NCBI GenBank assembly: GCA_020740775.1
Contig: JAHEWK010000014.1
Span: forward strand, 682,001-746,000
Source: Ilyonectria destructans
Lineage: Eukaryota; Ascomycota; Sordariomycetes; Hypocreales; Nectriaceae
DNA: 64,000 nt
Direction of reading: 5' to 3'
Part shown: piece by piece, positions 44,236-55,986 of the stretch
Layout: each line of letters opens with the position of its first letter
How positions within the stretch are numbered: the stretch's first letter is position 1
Made by a program: the position numbers and the translations under genes
Notes under the pieces: generated by a model
What the model was told of the DNA's origin: nothing
Seen by the model: the letters and a program-made list of their open reading frames with translations, nothing else
Database searches by the model: none

Positions 44236-44964
44236 ATGCCGCCTAAGCCGTCGCCGACGCACTTCCTGTGCGTACCGCTCGCCGGTGCGCAGCTGGCCAG
44301 GAGCCTATCGTTGTTCCGGGACGATGTCACCAGCGTCATGAGCTTCGCCGTGCCGCAGGAGGCCGTCCGACCGCTGGGCACGCTGCATCTCACGCTAGGG
44401 GTTATGAGTTTGAAGGAGGACGGCGTTGAGCAGGCGTCCGAGTTGCTGAGAAGCCTACGACCCAGGGAGATGCTTGCCAAGATTAGGGCGTCAGTTCCAT
44501 TGACTTCGACAGCTCAGGCGGGAAAGCTGGCTAGCCAAGGTGAGGCGACGTCTGGAGATGGAGATCTCTTTATCACGATGCAGGGACTACAGGCGATGCA
44601 GAGTCCGTCAAAGACATCCGTCTTGTACGCACCTCCGGTTGACACTGACGGCATCCTCTACCGCTTTTGTCAGCAACTCAAGACGACATTCCAGGAAGCC
44701 GGCCTCATGATGGAGGAGAACAGACCGCTTCTCCTGCACGCCAGCATCATCAACACCATCCACGTCAAGGCCGCGCGGGGAGGCGGACGACGCCGCGAGA
44801 AGCTGACACTCGACGCGCGGGACATTATCACCCGGTACGACGACTACCTCTGGATCGAGGACATGCCCGTGGAGCGGGTGACCTTGTGCCGGATGGGCGC
44901 GAAGAAAATCGAGGGCTCGGAGGATGACGAAGCCTACGAGGTGGAGGCCGAGGTTGCGCTTTAG
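44236..44964 (+). CDS. AKAP7/ASCC1-like 2H phosphoesterase domain protein
   Basis: A single-exon gene of 242 residues. It has the 2H phosphoesterase layout: an N-terminal strand THFLCVPL, first catalytic motif H51-L-T-L in RPLGTLHLTLGVMSL, and second catalytic motif H168-A-S-I in LLLHASIINT. The C-terminus contains a basic loop and an acidic tail (EGSEDDEAYEVEAE). The family (AKAP7_NLS domain, PF10469 type; also the C-terminal part of ASCC1) hydrolyses or ligates 2',5'- or cyclic phosphodiester bonds in RNA-derived nucleotides. Fungal members are uncharacterised to my knowledge. There is no KH domain, unlike ASCC1. The start is the first ATG before the conserved block; the frame extends about 19 codons upstream without another ATG. 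Confidence 0.85.
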   Translation: MPPKPSPTHFLCVPLAGAQLARSLSLFRDDVTSVMSFAVPQEAVRPLGTLHLTLGVMSLKEDGVEQASELLRSLRPREMLAKIRASVPLTSTAQAGKLASQGEATSGDGDLFITMQGLQAMQSPSKTSVLYAPPVDTDGILYRFCQQLKTTFQEAGLMMEENRPLLLHASIINTIHVKAARGGGRRREKLTLDARDIITRYDDYLWIEDMPVERVTLCRMGAKKIEGSEDDEAYEVEAEVAL

Positions 44965-46215
44965 ATGCGTGCTGCAGCCTGCACAGTGGCGATCTAGTGC
45001 TTGGTCATGAAGCGCTGGGCTGGATTACGTGTTGAATGAGGGGATTTCGACGTTGTGCGTTTCTAGGTAGACGTTTAAGAGCGATGCCGTGGCGAAGAAG
45101 GCTAGGCATCGGTTTAGCTTACATGATGATGGATGCCGCGTCAGGTGGTTGACTAGGCGCTAGGTACGGGGCTGTGTATAGTTTTTTTTGCTCGTGGCAT
45201 GATCACTTTTAGGAGCTAGTTTCCAGTTCTAATGGAAACTATGGAGAAGAAGAAATAGATGCGAGAAGGTTGAGTTTCTTTTGGTGTATCTGCTTGGTTG
45301 ATACATGAAAGGAGGCGTAATAGATGAGGACTGCGGTGGCTAGCCCCCACGTTACGCCTCACCGGCTCCGACCTTCTGGTTTAAGGATAGGAACAAAACG
45401 ACCCCAGCACATGGCTTGTTTGTACTACGTCGTAAGTAGTTTTCTCTCTTGAAGTATTCCTCGGGGTTATTCACGGCTCAATCATGTCCATGAACCCGAT
45501 TAAAGGCATGACGTGACTTGCGTCACGGTGTGGTCGTCCCATTGTTATTGTAGCTGCCTGTGCCACATCCGTTCCGCCAAGGAGTCTCACTGCATAATCG
45601 AAATACTATATTTCCGCTCCTTCCGTGAATAGCTTCCTACGGCAGAAATGAGATTGCTTTCATTCATGTATCATGCATCGACGTCCGAGTTGATTTCGAG
45701 ATTAATTGCTGTTTCCATACCAGCCAGCCAATCAGGCGCCCTCCCGCTACGGCCAGCTGGAGATGACAGTGGACGATGGGGGGGATCGGCCCCCGCTGCG
45801 GCCCCTAAACCCCCCTGGAACCCCGCGGCCTGAGAGCGCTACAAGGGAGCCTAGACGTCGGTCTGGCGTGAACCGCCTCCGTGACTCCAGGCACCGAGAT
45901 AGCTTAGTTAAGGACGGGCCGTGGTTTGTCACCATACAAGCACCGCCTCAACGGGCATATTCCAACTCCCTCCGTCTGACCAGTTGAAGCAATCTGTCAT
46001 CCGCCAAACCCATTGCTCTATTGTCTAGTCTAGGTCTCGCTCGTCCTGGCCATCTGCTTCCAGACTGCGTGCTTGATGCCAGCAACCATGCCGCACCAGC
46101 ATCGTCTGGCCTCTGACCCCGCCACAGCCACGACTTGACGATCCCTCCGCAACCGCAGAAGACAGAACGACGACCACAACGACACGACCTCATAGAAACG
46201 AAGACGCACACAACC
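44965..46215. other. Intergenic region between two plus-strand genes
   Basis: It holds the 3' region of the 2H phosphoesterase gene and the promoter of the next gene. A run of eight T lies near 45183. Nothing else is supported. Confidence 0.4.
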
Positions 46216-47772
46216 ATGAACACCTCCGAGAAGCGCCGCCCCGTAGCGGGCAGCGGCTCCGGGTCCCCCTTACGCTCCGGCGCCTCCTCCAACCCCAACC
46301 GCAACAGCATGCCGGCGCCACCGCCCCGGGCCGCCATGATCACAAACGCCGTGTCCAGCTCCGAGGAGCCGCACGAGGGCGGCGTGCCCCTGACGGACCG
46401 CAAGGACAAGGACCGGCCCGACTCGCGCACCGGCAGCATCAAGGACAAGGACCGCGACAAGGAGCGCAAGGAGAAGGAGCGGCGCGAGCGGCGTGACAAG
46501 AAGGACAAGGACCGCGAGCGCGAGCGCGAGGCGGCCATCCGCGACAAGGACGAGCGCATTGAGTACCTGGAGAACGAAATGACCATCATGGAGCGCGAGT
46601 TCCACCGCGAGCTCGACAAGCTCAGCCAGAACGAGAGCGAGACGGCCACCTTCTGGCAGGCCAAGCACAGCGCCCTCAACCAGCAGTTCCTGCGCACCGA
46701 CACGGAGCTGCGGCTCATCCGCGCCGAGGTCGAGGTGCGCGAGGCGGAGCGCGAGGAGCTGCGCGAGGGCTGGGCCGTGCTTCGCCGCGAGCTCAAGGAG
46801 CGCGACGACGAGATCCGTGGCTTGAGGGGCCAGGTCCGCGGGCTCAAGGAGTGGGTGAGCAGCAGCACCCGCACCGAGGGCCAGACGTGCGACGAGACGT
46901 TTGGCGACGGCATGACGCGGCTTGGAAACGGGCTGCAGAACTGGGTCATTGTCAACTTCCGCAAGGCCAAGTTGAGTGAGTGCATATCCGCCGCGGGTGC
47001 TCTCGTTTTGGCACGGAGCAATGAACTGACATGTCTAGCAGATCTGGAGAACCTAGACGAAGCAACATTGGCAGAACTAAACGAATTGGTCCCCATGTAC
47101 GAAGAGCTCATCCATACAGCAAAGGTGCACCTCCTCCAATGCATCGTGTCCAGGATCCTGGTGGAAATGGTCTTCGACTCCTACTACGTCGGACTATCAG
47201 ACGAGCAAGAACAGCATTTCCGCCAGGTGGAAAAGCTCCTCTCATCCTTTGGTTCGCCGCCCCTGATCCCTCTCTCTCGCGAATCTCACTTGCTCACCCT
47301 CCGCGATCCAGCCGCCTCCGACGAACCAGTCAATCAATGGCGCTCCTCAACCCTCACCATCCTCCGCCGCGACGCCCCCGAGCAGCTCGCCGCCGCCGCC
47401 GCCGCCCTCTCCGAAGCGGCCCTCACGCGCATCACCCGCCTCCTCGACGCCCTCGCCGGCACCTCGCCCTCCGACGCCCGCGACTCGGGCCTCCGCGTGC
47501 TCGTCAACAACTCCATCGAGCTCGCGCGCCTGCTCGTCGTCCAGCGCGCCGTGCTCCGCATCCACATGCCCGCCATCCTGCCCCACCAGCGCGTCATGTT
47601 CGAGCCCGAGACCATGGAGGACCTGGGCGGCGAGGACGAGGAAGCGCTGGCGACGCGTGAGATATGCTGCGTTGCGTTTCCCGGCGTCATTAAGCACGGC
47701 GATGAAAACGGCGGCCACCTGCAATATCGCAATGTCATCGTCAAGGCGAGGGTGTTGTGCAGTCCTGAGTAA
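46216..47772 (+). CDS. Conserved-looking fungal coiled-coil protein of unknown function
   Basis: Exon 1 (46216-46975) and exon 2 (47039-47772) give 497 residues. Between them is a 63-bp intron (GTGAGT...GTCTAG) that is a multiple of three and lacks a stop. Residues about 60-110 are an extreme charged repeat of K/D/R/E (KDKDRDKERKEKERR), leading into a long predicted coiled coil (to about 215). The second half is globular and helical: RLGNGLQNWVIVNFRKAKL, then a segment around MYEELIHTAKVHLLQCIVSR. I recognise no catalytic motif. The architecture suggests a scaffold or cytoskeletal adaptor, but this is only inference. The start is the first ATG, with the preceding frame open but ATG-less. Confidence 0.75.
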   Translation: MNTSEKRRPVAGSGSGSPLRSGASSNPNRNSMPAPPPRAAMITNAVSSSEEPHEGGVPLTDRKDKDRPDSRTGSIKDKDRDKERKEKERRERRDKKDKDREREREAAIRDKDERIEYLENEMTIMEREFHRELDKLSQNESETATFWQAKHSALNQQFLRTDTELRLIRAEVEVREAEREELREGWAVLRRELKERDDEIRGLRGQVRGLKEWVSSSTRTEGQTCDETFGDGMTRLGNGLQNWVIVNFRKAKLSECISAAGALVLARSNELTCLADLENLDEATLAELNELVPMYEELIHTAKVHLLQCIVSRILVEMVFDSYYVGLSDEQEQHFRQVEKLLSSFGSPPLIPLSRESHLLTLRDPAASDEPVNQWRSSTLTILRRDAPEQLAAAAAALSEAALTRITRLLDALAGTSPSDARDSGLRVLVNNSIELARLLVVQRAVLRIHMPAILPHQRVMFEPETMEDLGGEDEEALATREICCVAFPGVIKHGDENGGHLQYRNVIVKARVLCSPE

Positions 47773-50700
47773 CGGTATCCATAATCCATGAAAGCATGGC
47801 ACGGATAATGCCGTCTACTCTGGCCATTGAAATTATTATCCAAAAGACCATTGACAATAGCGACCCGAGGGAGAAACCTTCCCAATCAATGTTTAACCGG
47901 CGTCTTTAGCTGCGCCATAAAGAGAAATCAACAGCTTCTCATTACGAAATACCCCATCGCTCGGTTTGAAAGCTTCAGCCCTCGGTCGGGTCTCCAGTGT
48001 TTCCTTCTGCAATTCGGACGAACCATTCCTGAATGTTGCAGGATGCGGAACACGTGCACGGCCGAGATAGAGGCTGGAACCGGATTACTGGCACATGTTT
48101 ATGACACAATGTCTTATTTAGATACCAAGAATATGAGAATTTGAAGCTCTGTATTTAGCTACAGGCAGAAGACGGTAGGGCTGAGGTCCAAAAGAACCGG
48201 GCCAGTGTACTGGGTACAGATGTATCCAAGCAGGGCAGCATCGGATGGACATTAGCGAACAGATAAGTAGGTAGACAATCGGATTCAAGGCCGAAAACCG
48301 CCGGCTCCGACGGAAGGCCGAATGCAAACAATAAACATCACTCATGCGAATACAACCCTCAAGCCGATCGCCCTGCAGTGCTTCCACACAGTGCATCCAT
48401 CCACACAAGCTACCTCCCTTGCATGGGGAGGATATCTGCGGTTCACGCCGGGAAAACGACCATCCTCAGCCCTACCTTATCGCCGCGTCATCCGTCATCG
48501 GCCGTACACATGTATTCCATGTATCCATGTATCCCTTGGCTCATGTTCGTCCGTGACATCTCACTTTCGCCACTCATAGGGCTGGCTCACCCCTCCACGC
48601 GGGGTTATTCAGGGAAGCAAGGGTGGTTCGTGTGAGTCAATCACGCATCGCAAATCACCTCCTCTCCAGCTTGTCGGGGGTCGGACGCAAGACGTGAATG
48701 TCATGCAACTAACTTTACTTGCCTCGGTCACCAGCTCGGGGTTTGAAACCTAGGATACGCTGTCCGTTGGTCCACGTAGCCCGTAAAGACCACGGAGCCG
48801 CCGGCGCAAGTCCTTGCTTGGCGGGAATACTACTCTTGCCCTGGGTGCGCGGACGTCTGCCTGGTAAATATGGGGGTGGGAGGTGGCCGTCGATGCATGG
48901 ACAACTAGTCCCGGGCGGCCGACGCAGAACGATGGGGAACCGAGGGCGTGAACGGGAGACTCGTGAGCTTCAACAACCACGGCAGCTGAGAGATGACGAC
49001 GCACGCAGGCAAGCGGACGGTGGTAATTCGCTTCGTCTCAGGTCATCCTGTAGGAACCAAAATTAGCAAGTCGGAAACGAAAACAACCATGGTGCTCTAT
49101 CCCGGAGGGGGAGCGAGTGGGGTTGGACACGGCTTGGAGTCACCGATGGATCATGAGAAGCATCTCATGGCGCGTTGCCCAGGAAAGACCCGGCATGGAT
49201 GCGCAGGGGGCAGTTGAGGCTCAACTGCGATTATTCAGGGTCATCCACAGTCCCCATGGCCAAATTTTGCTGGAACGTACCCTCCAACTCTTTCTGCGGC
49301 CCTACACATCCGTCCTCGTCACATCTCACTTGCCCCGCGCGCGCGCCGTTCCGGACCGTTGGTCATCCTAGTAGGTCATGAGCTGACAGGTCTGCGTCAA
49401 CATCAACGACACATCCAACATGTGCTGGTGAATCCATAGTCCGAAATGAACTATGATAGACTTTGTTAGTTCTGAAGTATATCTGGATTCCATGAATCCA
49501 TCCGAATCATCAGCTTGAGACCTGTTGGATGAACTGGACTGCCCACCGTCGTCGTATCTCAAGTATCCACGTGGCCCAGCAGCACTGGCAAGGGAGCCGA
49601 GTTGTCTCTCATCCCCGCGATCGATGTCTCCCGCGATCCACCAGTCGGTACCATGAGCGGTGTATTTTTCTTGCATCCAATCTGTGGCCTGGTCGGCTTT
49701 TGGCTCGCCGGCTCCTCATGACATGGTGGGACATTGCTGTGGTGGGTGCACGCCATGCACCTGACTGGGCAGCGGCCAGCGCACGGTATCATCTTTCTTT
49801 TGATGGCGGTTTTCAATGTATAGCGTCCAAGTTCGAGATGAAAAGCAAAGCCAAGATAGCGGAAGGACTCGTCAGAAACCCTAAATCCAGGGTTAGCCAT
49901 ACGTAATAGGCGCTTTAACCTTCGTTCTAGCAAATGCCTCGGCGGTCCTCGTGAGATGTGTCGAATGCTTGAAAGCCTGTGCTTCCATTCCCCCCAACCC
50001 GAGCATCCTAGAAACGTGTAGAGCTCGAGTCCCAGCACCACCGCAGCCAGGCGCCATGCAGGAGAGCTGCATCCACAACCGCTGGGTTGCTTCCCCCGTC
50101 GTAACGTTGGGTCGGGACTGAAGCGGCCTGCATCGCTCCCTTGTCGGCGGGGGCCAAAAAAAAAGAGGGTGCGTCTCAAGCGTTCGTCTAGGTCGTTCAG
50201 TGCGATGATACAGCGCGTATGGTCCTTCTTCGCGCAGAAACGGGAAATAATCGAGTGACCGACTAGGACCCGAGCCCCTTGGGAGCAAATGGTTTAAGTA
50301 CGCGGCCTCCGCATCCCATCCATCACGTCCCTCCACATCCCATACGTTGTCTGTCCTCGCTTCTGGGCTTGCTTGCTTCGGTACCGACCTTGCCGGCTTC
50401 CCGTCTTCCTTTGCGAATAGTGGCAGGTTCGCTTCGAGTTGTCACCGCTTGGGACCAGAGTCCACTTGGCCGAGTCTTTGTTTGTGTCGTTCGACCTTCC
50501 TCATCCGGGATTTTGGACAACAAACAAGTGGTTAACTGTCCCACGTACCTTCAACTCCTCACCACTCCACTGCCAGCGTCAGCGCTGTTAGGCACGGGCA
50601 TCCCGCTTCGTCATATCCCTCCCACCGTCGACTGCACCAACGTCGACAACTCGTGTCGATTCCCATCGTCCACCACTGCCCAACACCGTTGATAGGGGTG

Positions 50701-50829
50701 CGCTGGTCGCTGCATAAGTTCTTGACTGAGGAGAGAGCACATTCCACTCGCTCTCGTGCTCCGACACCTTATCAGTCCCTTGGCCATATCCTCCCTCAGT
50801 TTAGTCATCGTTCATTGCTCATACTCGAC
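47773..50829. other. 3-kb intergenic region with no supported gene
   Basis: Short frames on both strands have non-protein-like composition and no consistent splice joins that I could find. A nine-A run lies near 50156. The last 500 bp are C/T-rich and probably form the leader of the gene at 50830. Confidence 0.35.
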
Positions 50830-51606
50830 ATGGCCAACGGCATAAATGACTTGACAGTCTGGATGGAAAATTTCCACGCACAGAGGAGTCGCAACACGGG
50901 ATATTACCAGCCCCCGAGCGAGATGGCGACTTATTATGCTCCTAGGATCATGTCAGAAAGCAGCCATGTGCCGATGTCAAGCAGTGGCACACAGTACTCG
51001 TCGACGTCCAGCGCTGGCACGCAGTGCTCATCGATGTTTGACGACGTGTATACCAACTCTTCCACGTCCACCAGCCCTCCCGATGACGTCCCTCCACATC
51101 ATTACCAGCATCAGCCGGTTCTAGGTCCCGGTCCGTCGAGACTCCTCTGCGAGTGGGTTGAATATGGCCATTGCGGGGTGACGTTCAATGTAAACGACGA
51201 AGAGGGTTGGATTTCGCACATTATACAGTCCCACTTGGGCAACAACTTCCCTGCGCGCTGCGTGTGTTGGTTCTGCGACGGAGAGTACATTGCGCAATCC
51301 AACTCAGCCGCAGACCGTTGGACATCTTACCAGGCGCGAATGTACCACATCGCACACCATTTCCGGACTCAAGGCCTCAGGGCTAATCAAATGCGTCCCG
51401 ATCACTTTTTCCTAGACCATATCCATCGCCACGGTCTCATTCACGACGAAGAATACCGTCACGCGATAAATTTGCATGAGTTGGAACAAATTCCTGGTCT
51501 TCATGAGGCAGGCTGGCGACCCACAAGGCATGACCCGAGCAATCGGGTGGTCGAGACCAACCGACGCCATCACAGGCATAGGCATAGGTCATCCAGACAT
51601 TCCTAA
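50830..51606 (+). CDS. Degenerate C2H2-like zinc-finger protein, fungal-specific
   Basis: A single exon of 258 residues, starting at the first ATG. The N-terminal 110 residues are Ser/Thr-rich and disordered. A Cys/His-rich core follows: C-E-W...C-G-V-T-F, W-x2-H-x4-H, then C-V-C-W-F-C and, after a spacer, Y-H-I-A-H-H-F. This C-x-W ... C ... W-x2-H-x4-H / C-x-C-W-x-C ... H-x3-H layout is a divergent pair of zinc fingers seen in many uncharacterised fungal proteins. The C-terminus is His/Arg-rich (RRHHRHRHRSSRHS), which may bind nucleic acid or metal. It is isolated, with 3 kb and 2.3 kb of gene-free DNA on either side, which fits a lineage-restricted accessory gene. Confidence 0.7.
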   Translation: MANGINDLTVWMENFHAQRSRNTGYYQPPSEMATYYAPRIMSESSHVPMSSSGTQYSSTSSAGTQCSSMFDDVYTNSSTSTSPPDDVPPHHYQHQPVLGPGPSRLLCEWVEYGHCGVTFNVNDEEGWISHIIQSHLGNNFPARCVCWFCDGEYIAQSNSAADRWTSYQARMYHIAHHFRTQGLRANQMRPDHFFLDHIHRHGLIHDEEYRHAINLHELEQIPGLHEAGWRPTRHDPSNRVVETNRRHHRHRHRSSRHS

Positions 51607-53873
51607 CAAGAGGTCCATCGGTGATGCGCAAGCTTTGCCTCTTATCTCCCCTCTGTTTCGGCGTTTGTACTTTTCGGTGCTTGTCCAATGGAAGTTAAAT
51701 TTGGATTGATTGATGCAAGGGCGGTGATTCAATCGATCATCGTCGTCGACTTTTGAATGATGGATGCCGCCTCATGTCGGGGTGTGGTGGGCCCTCCTCG
51801 ACGACGATCCCGAGTCGTTCGGACCGTGTGGGCCTGGTGATCCGGCTTCCCGGGGACCAGGATGTCGATCCCCATCATGCAGGCCAACCACTACAACCCA
51901 ATCATTGCATCCAAAGCATAGGGTGTCGACAAATCCCACAATGTCGGGTCTGCATGATGGTTCATTCTTTCGGTCGTCTATGTTGTTTCTTCAGCCAGGC
52001 CGGGTCGTCATCCGAGCGGGTGGATGGTCCGAGGGTGGTTCGCGTTCCGTTCGGTACAGTGTTCCTGCAGCCAACACCCAAGGCGTCGGTGGCGGCCTGA
52101 GAAATGGCAAGGCAGAAAGAAGCCATCTTCTGGAAGCATGCAGAGTATATGCAGACGTTGCGAGGCAGAAAACTCGGACGGACGGACGAGTGGTGCTGTG
52201 CTTTTGTAATTTCGACAGTCGGGGCGTTCCGGTCATGTCGTCGTCCGACCGCTTCAGAGATCAGACATGATGGCAAGTTCAGGTTCGGAGGAGATGAAGG
52301 AGGGAGGAAATGTGGTTTTGAGATGCACGGAGCGACCTATTTCTGTTTTCACGTTACTCGAGGAAGGCACGGTGGCGGCTCCTTCCTTCCCTCCCAGGCA
52401 GTTCGGGAGCAACAGGCGGGCCTCCACATCGTGCCTGCGGTTGAATGACTCATGACCTTTTTTTTTCTCCTCTCAAGGGGTGGTCCCTTTTTTCACAGGG
52501 TGGCTTCGGGTTTCGACGGGGGCGGTTTCTTTACGCAAATGGGGACTGGGTTCTTGTGTGTTTATCTGGCTGGTGGTTTTCATTGCGAAACGACGATCGA
52601 TACTCTCCGCTCCATCGCAGGAGGCAACTCAGAATGGAAACGGCCCGGGAGGACGAGCAGGGGCATGCGAGATGCGGCACAGAATGAGGAGAATCAAGAC
52701 AGCAGAATAGCTCAACAGACAGAAAGATGATGCATTTGGACAGTTCCCTCTTTTCAGGAAGAAACAAAAGATGCCAGGTGGTGTTTTGCACGCTCGAGTT
52801 TTGCGCCCCCCGTGTGGTGGACCGTGGCTCCCTCCCCTCTGAGCCCCCGGCCGTAGTTCGCCTCGTCTACCTACACACCGCCGCAGCAAGTCCCCTTCTC
52901 CGCACGTTTTTTCCCATACATTCCGCAGGGCGCGCGTGTTGTTCGCCTTGTTCCAGGCGCCTTGTGCCCGGGGGTGCTCCGTCAAAGGCCAGATAATGGG
53001 TGGATAGGTACTCCGTACAATAAGCCGTACGGCCCAGTCACACGCGGCAGTCACCGAAAACGCGCCAAAGGAGGAAATCCCCCCGTATTACTCTTCCCCC
53101 CTTGTTTTTTGCCTCCTCGTACCCCCCGCGTGTTATCCGCCGTGATAGGATGGGACGCGGCACGCCCAGGGGCTGTGCTCAACTTGCGAAGACGGCTTCG
53201 CCGGGTCGACTGCCGGTGGCGAGGCGGGGAGATGGAGACCCCAGGTGTCCAAAGGCGTTCGAACCCCAGTAATAAGGCTTGAGAGAACAAAAACCCGACT
53301 TGTTGCAAAGGAGTGGGACTCTTGAAGTGCAAACATAGGGGTTTCGAGGCCGCGGCCCAATCACCGCCTTGAGGCGGGAGGAAAACGAGGCTTCCAAGTG
53401 TATGTGCCCGCCCTGGATCAGGGACCGCTGACTGGTTGGAAAGGGAAGATTCGCGACTTCTTGTGCATGATGTTTAGTCCGAGCGTGGCTTTTTGACGGC
53501 TGGGTTGCTGCAAGGCGTCGATCGTTTCATCTTTGGGCGGCAATCTTGATGTCCTGGAGGCTGGGTTCCTATCTCCCACTTATACGACGTGTGAGCCGTT
53601 CTTGTTAGCCGTCCAACGTCGCAACCATCACTCCCTCTCAGCTGACGGCATGCGTCTGTCATGTTAACCACCATCGCTACGAGCCATGACAGAAGTCCTA
53701 TTTTAAACATGACCTAATTCGTCATTCGGCCCAAAGGACCTTGTCCTCGCCATGCAACTATCTCCATTGTTCCATTGCTATTGTACATACTACCAAGGAG
53801 AGAGGGTATCTCTAATCATCCAGTGCCTAGTGTATACATAAAGTAGTGCTACGTGATCATGCACTCCACACTT
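51607..53873. other. 2.3-kb intergenic region with no supported gene
   Basis: Overlapping short frames only. It contains homopolymer stretches (for example T-rich near 52458) and G/C-rich patches. It ends at the 3' side of the minus-strand TilS-like gene. Confidence 0.35.
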
Positions 53874-55986
53874 TCATCTACGCTCGCGATATTTATACAT
53901 CCTCCTTCGCTTCCGTTGCCGCATGGCACCGTACAGCGGCCGATGCCGTCCCACGTGTCCATTCATACACCGCGGTTCATGGCCGAGTAGGGTTGTATCG
54001 ACCTTCTTGTACCGCGCCTCATATCGTACCCAACGCTCGAGGCCCGGGATATGGATGCCCAACGTCGGCAGCGCCAGTAGGGTGACCGTCTGCGTGACAT
54101 GCTGCGAGTAGTGATCTCTCTCTCTTTCCACACCGTACAATGCAGGCAACGTGTATCGTACTTTGCCGGGTGCATAGTGCTTAAGCAGCCGCTCAAGCTT
54201 CGCGCGCCTCGATGGCGAGAGTGTCTTGCGGAATACTTTGCCATCTTCGGGTCGGAAGGGCTGGACTCGGAATCTACTTCGGGTATTGTAGCCAATCCGG
54301 ATCCAAAAGCGACCGTCAAACATCTTTGCCTTCTTCCATGCCAATGGGCGAGATTGGTGGGGCGACTCCCCTCGTTCGGTCATCTCCTCTTTGGTAGGAC
54401 GCAGCCGGTGATCAAGCGAGCCGTGGAGCGTAGCCATCGGCAGGGGCTGATTGGATGTGTATGGGGCTCGCGTCAGGAACCACTTGACTGATCTCGCTGT
54501 CACCAGCGGCTCAAAGAGGATGCCAGCCATGGCAAAGGTCTTGGGAGGAGATGGGTCTAGTTTAGGTGCCAGATGGGGATACAGCCGATGAACTACATTC
54601 TCAAGGTTGGGCAGAGGCGGAAGATGGAACTCGGGTGTAACAAAATCCATCAACTTCCGAACCGCAATCGACATGATCAGTTTGCGGCGTTCCTTTCGAA
54701 CCTCATTGTCTAAGTTCACCGAGTGCCTCTTGCTACGTCTCGTGGCAGCTCTCGTGGTTGGGATATCGATGAGCAGTGTTCCGACATTTGGGTCAAAGTC
54801 TTTGACGATGGCTTCTCGAACAAGATACCGATGGGCCTCTGCTTCTTCATACTTGGTCCTCTGCTTGGATCTCTTGGCCAAGGCTATGATGGATGGTTTC
54901 TCAAGGGCTTTTGGAAGTTGGTGATTCCGAACCAGATATCGGATGGCATTGCGGGTCGTAAGGGTGGGGTCCAGGTTCGTATGGTCTTCGAACCATGTGA
55001 CATTGTTTGCCTCACATGTTGCAATGAGCCTGGCCTTATCAAATTCCAGGAGGGGGCGGTAGATCATGACCCCGCCATCCTCAGTATCCAAGGGGTTGAG
55101 GTATGGCACATCAAGAGTTTTCTCGACGGTGTCATACTCTGGATATCCGCCAGCAAGGTCCAAGAGAGGGAATCGGGACCGTAAATCACTCCAGGGCTCA
55201 GTCAACTTCTCATCTCTAAAGATATTTCGAAGGCGCTTCAGTTCGCGGACGGCGGGTCGAAAGCTCAGTGCTGGGTTTGCCTTGAGCTGGTCGTCAATCA
55301 GGCCGCTCTTGTAGACGCCATGCATATTGTAGCACTCGGGGATCGAGTTAGCCTCCCTAATACCCTGCAGACCTCGATATCCATGACCTCCCAGCAGGCG
55401 CATCAGAACCGTCTCGTATTGGTCGTCGCGGTGGTGAGCGAAGAACAAGCTCGTGGCACCCATGAAATTGCAAATGTTGCCGAGAGCGCGGTATCGGTAG
55501 GTTCGGGCGAGCCCTTCGAGGTTCGGAAGTTCGCTTGGGTTGAGACCTTTACTCCGTTCAGCCTTCCAGCCTAGAGGCGTAACGGCAGCTTTGAGGTCGA
55601 GCTTGCGCAGTTCCCTGGCGACCTGGGCCGCTTCATTGCCACTCCCGTCGCGCAATTGATGGTCGATGACGGAGGCCATGGCTCCATATGCTGGATTGTC
55701 GGCAATTTTGGTTCCTCGAAATGTCCGGAGCAGCTTAGAGACGAGGAAAGCCATGGCCATGGAATCGACACCACCACTGATGGCCATGACTACAGAGTAG
55801 TAGCAGTCAGCACACAGCTGCCAGATAGAGGCAGAAGACCCAATGCAGCTACACACCTATACGCTGGGGCCGCGCAGAGCGGGCCATGGGGAACCGCGGA
55901 CGGCATGTTGCCTCGACCGCGTCCCTAAACTCTGAGAGGGAGATGGGGCGGGAGACATGGTTGTAAGCGTGGGCGACAGTACGCAT
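53874..55986 (-). CDS. tRNA(Ile)-lysidine synthetase (TilS-type PP-loop ATPase), probably mitochondrial
   Basis: Exon 1 (55986-55857) and exon 2 (55789-53874) are joined by a 67-bp intron (GTGTGT, GCTGAC branch, CTGTAG) and give 681 residues. The join creates RPQRIVMAISGGVDSMAMAF, with the N-type PP-loop SGGVDS that binds ATP. HHRDDQYETVLMRLLGGHGY is the TilS HxxDDQ(A)ET motif. TilS converts C34 to lysidine in tRNA-Ile(CAU) so that it reads AUA; in fungi this is needed only in mitochondria. The C-terminus carries a long family-specific extension ending in a basic tail (RQRKRRRMYKYRERR). The chosen ATG gives no clear presequence; the frame upstream stays open for 49 codons without ATG, so a further 5' exon or a non-AUG start may supply targeting. 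Confidence 0.88.

Noticed and set aside
49559..50179. 206-codon minus-strand frame
   Set aside because: No family resemblance, no consistent splice structure and no protein-like hydrophobic pattern.
53250..53300. tRNA-like GGTTCGAAC on the minus strand
   Set aside because: Flanking bases do not form a five-pair T stem and no anticodon arm or acceptor stem is visible.
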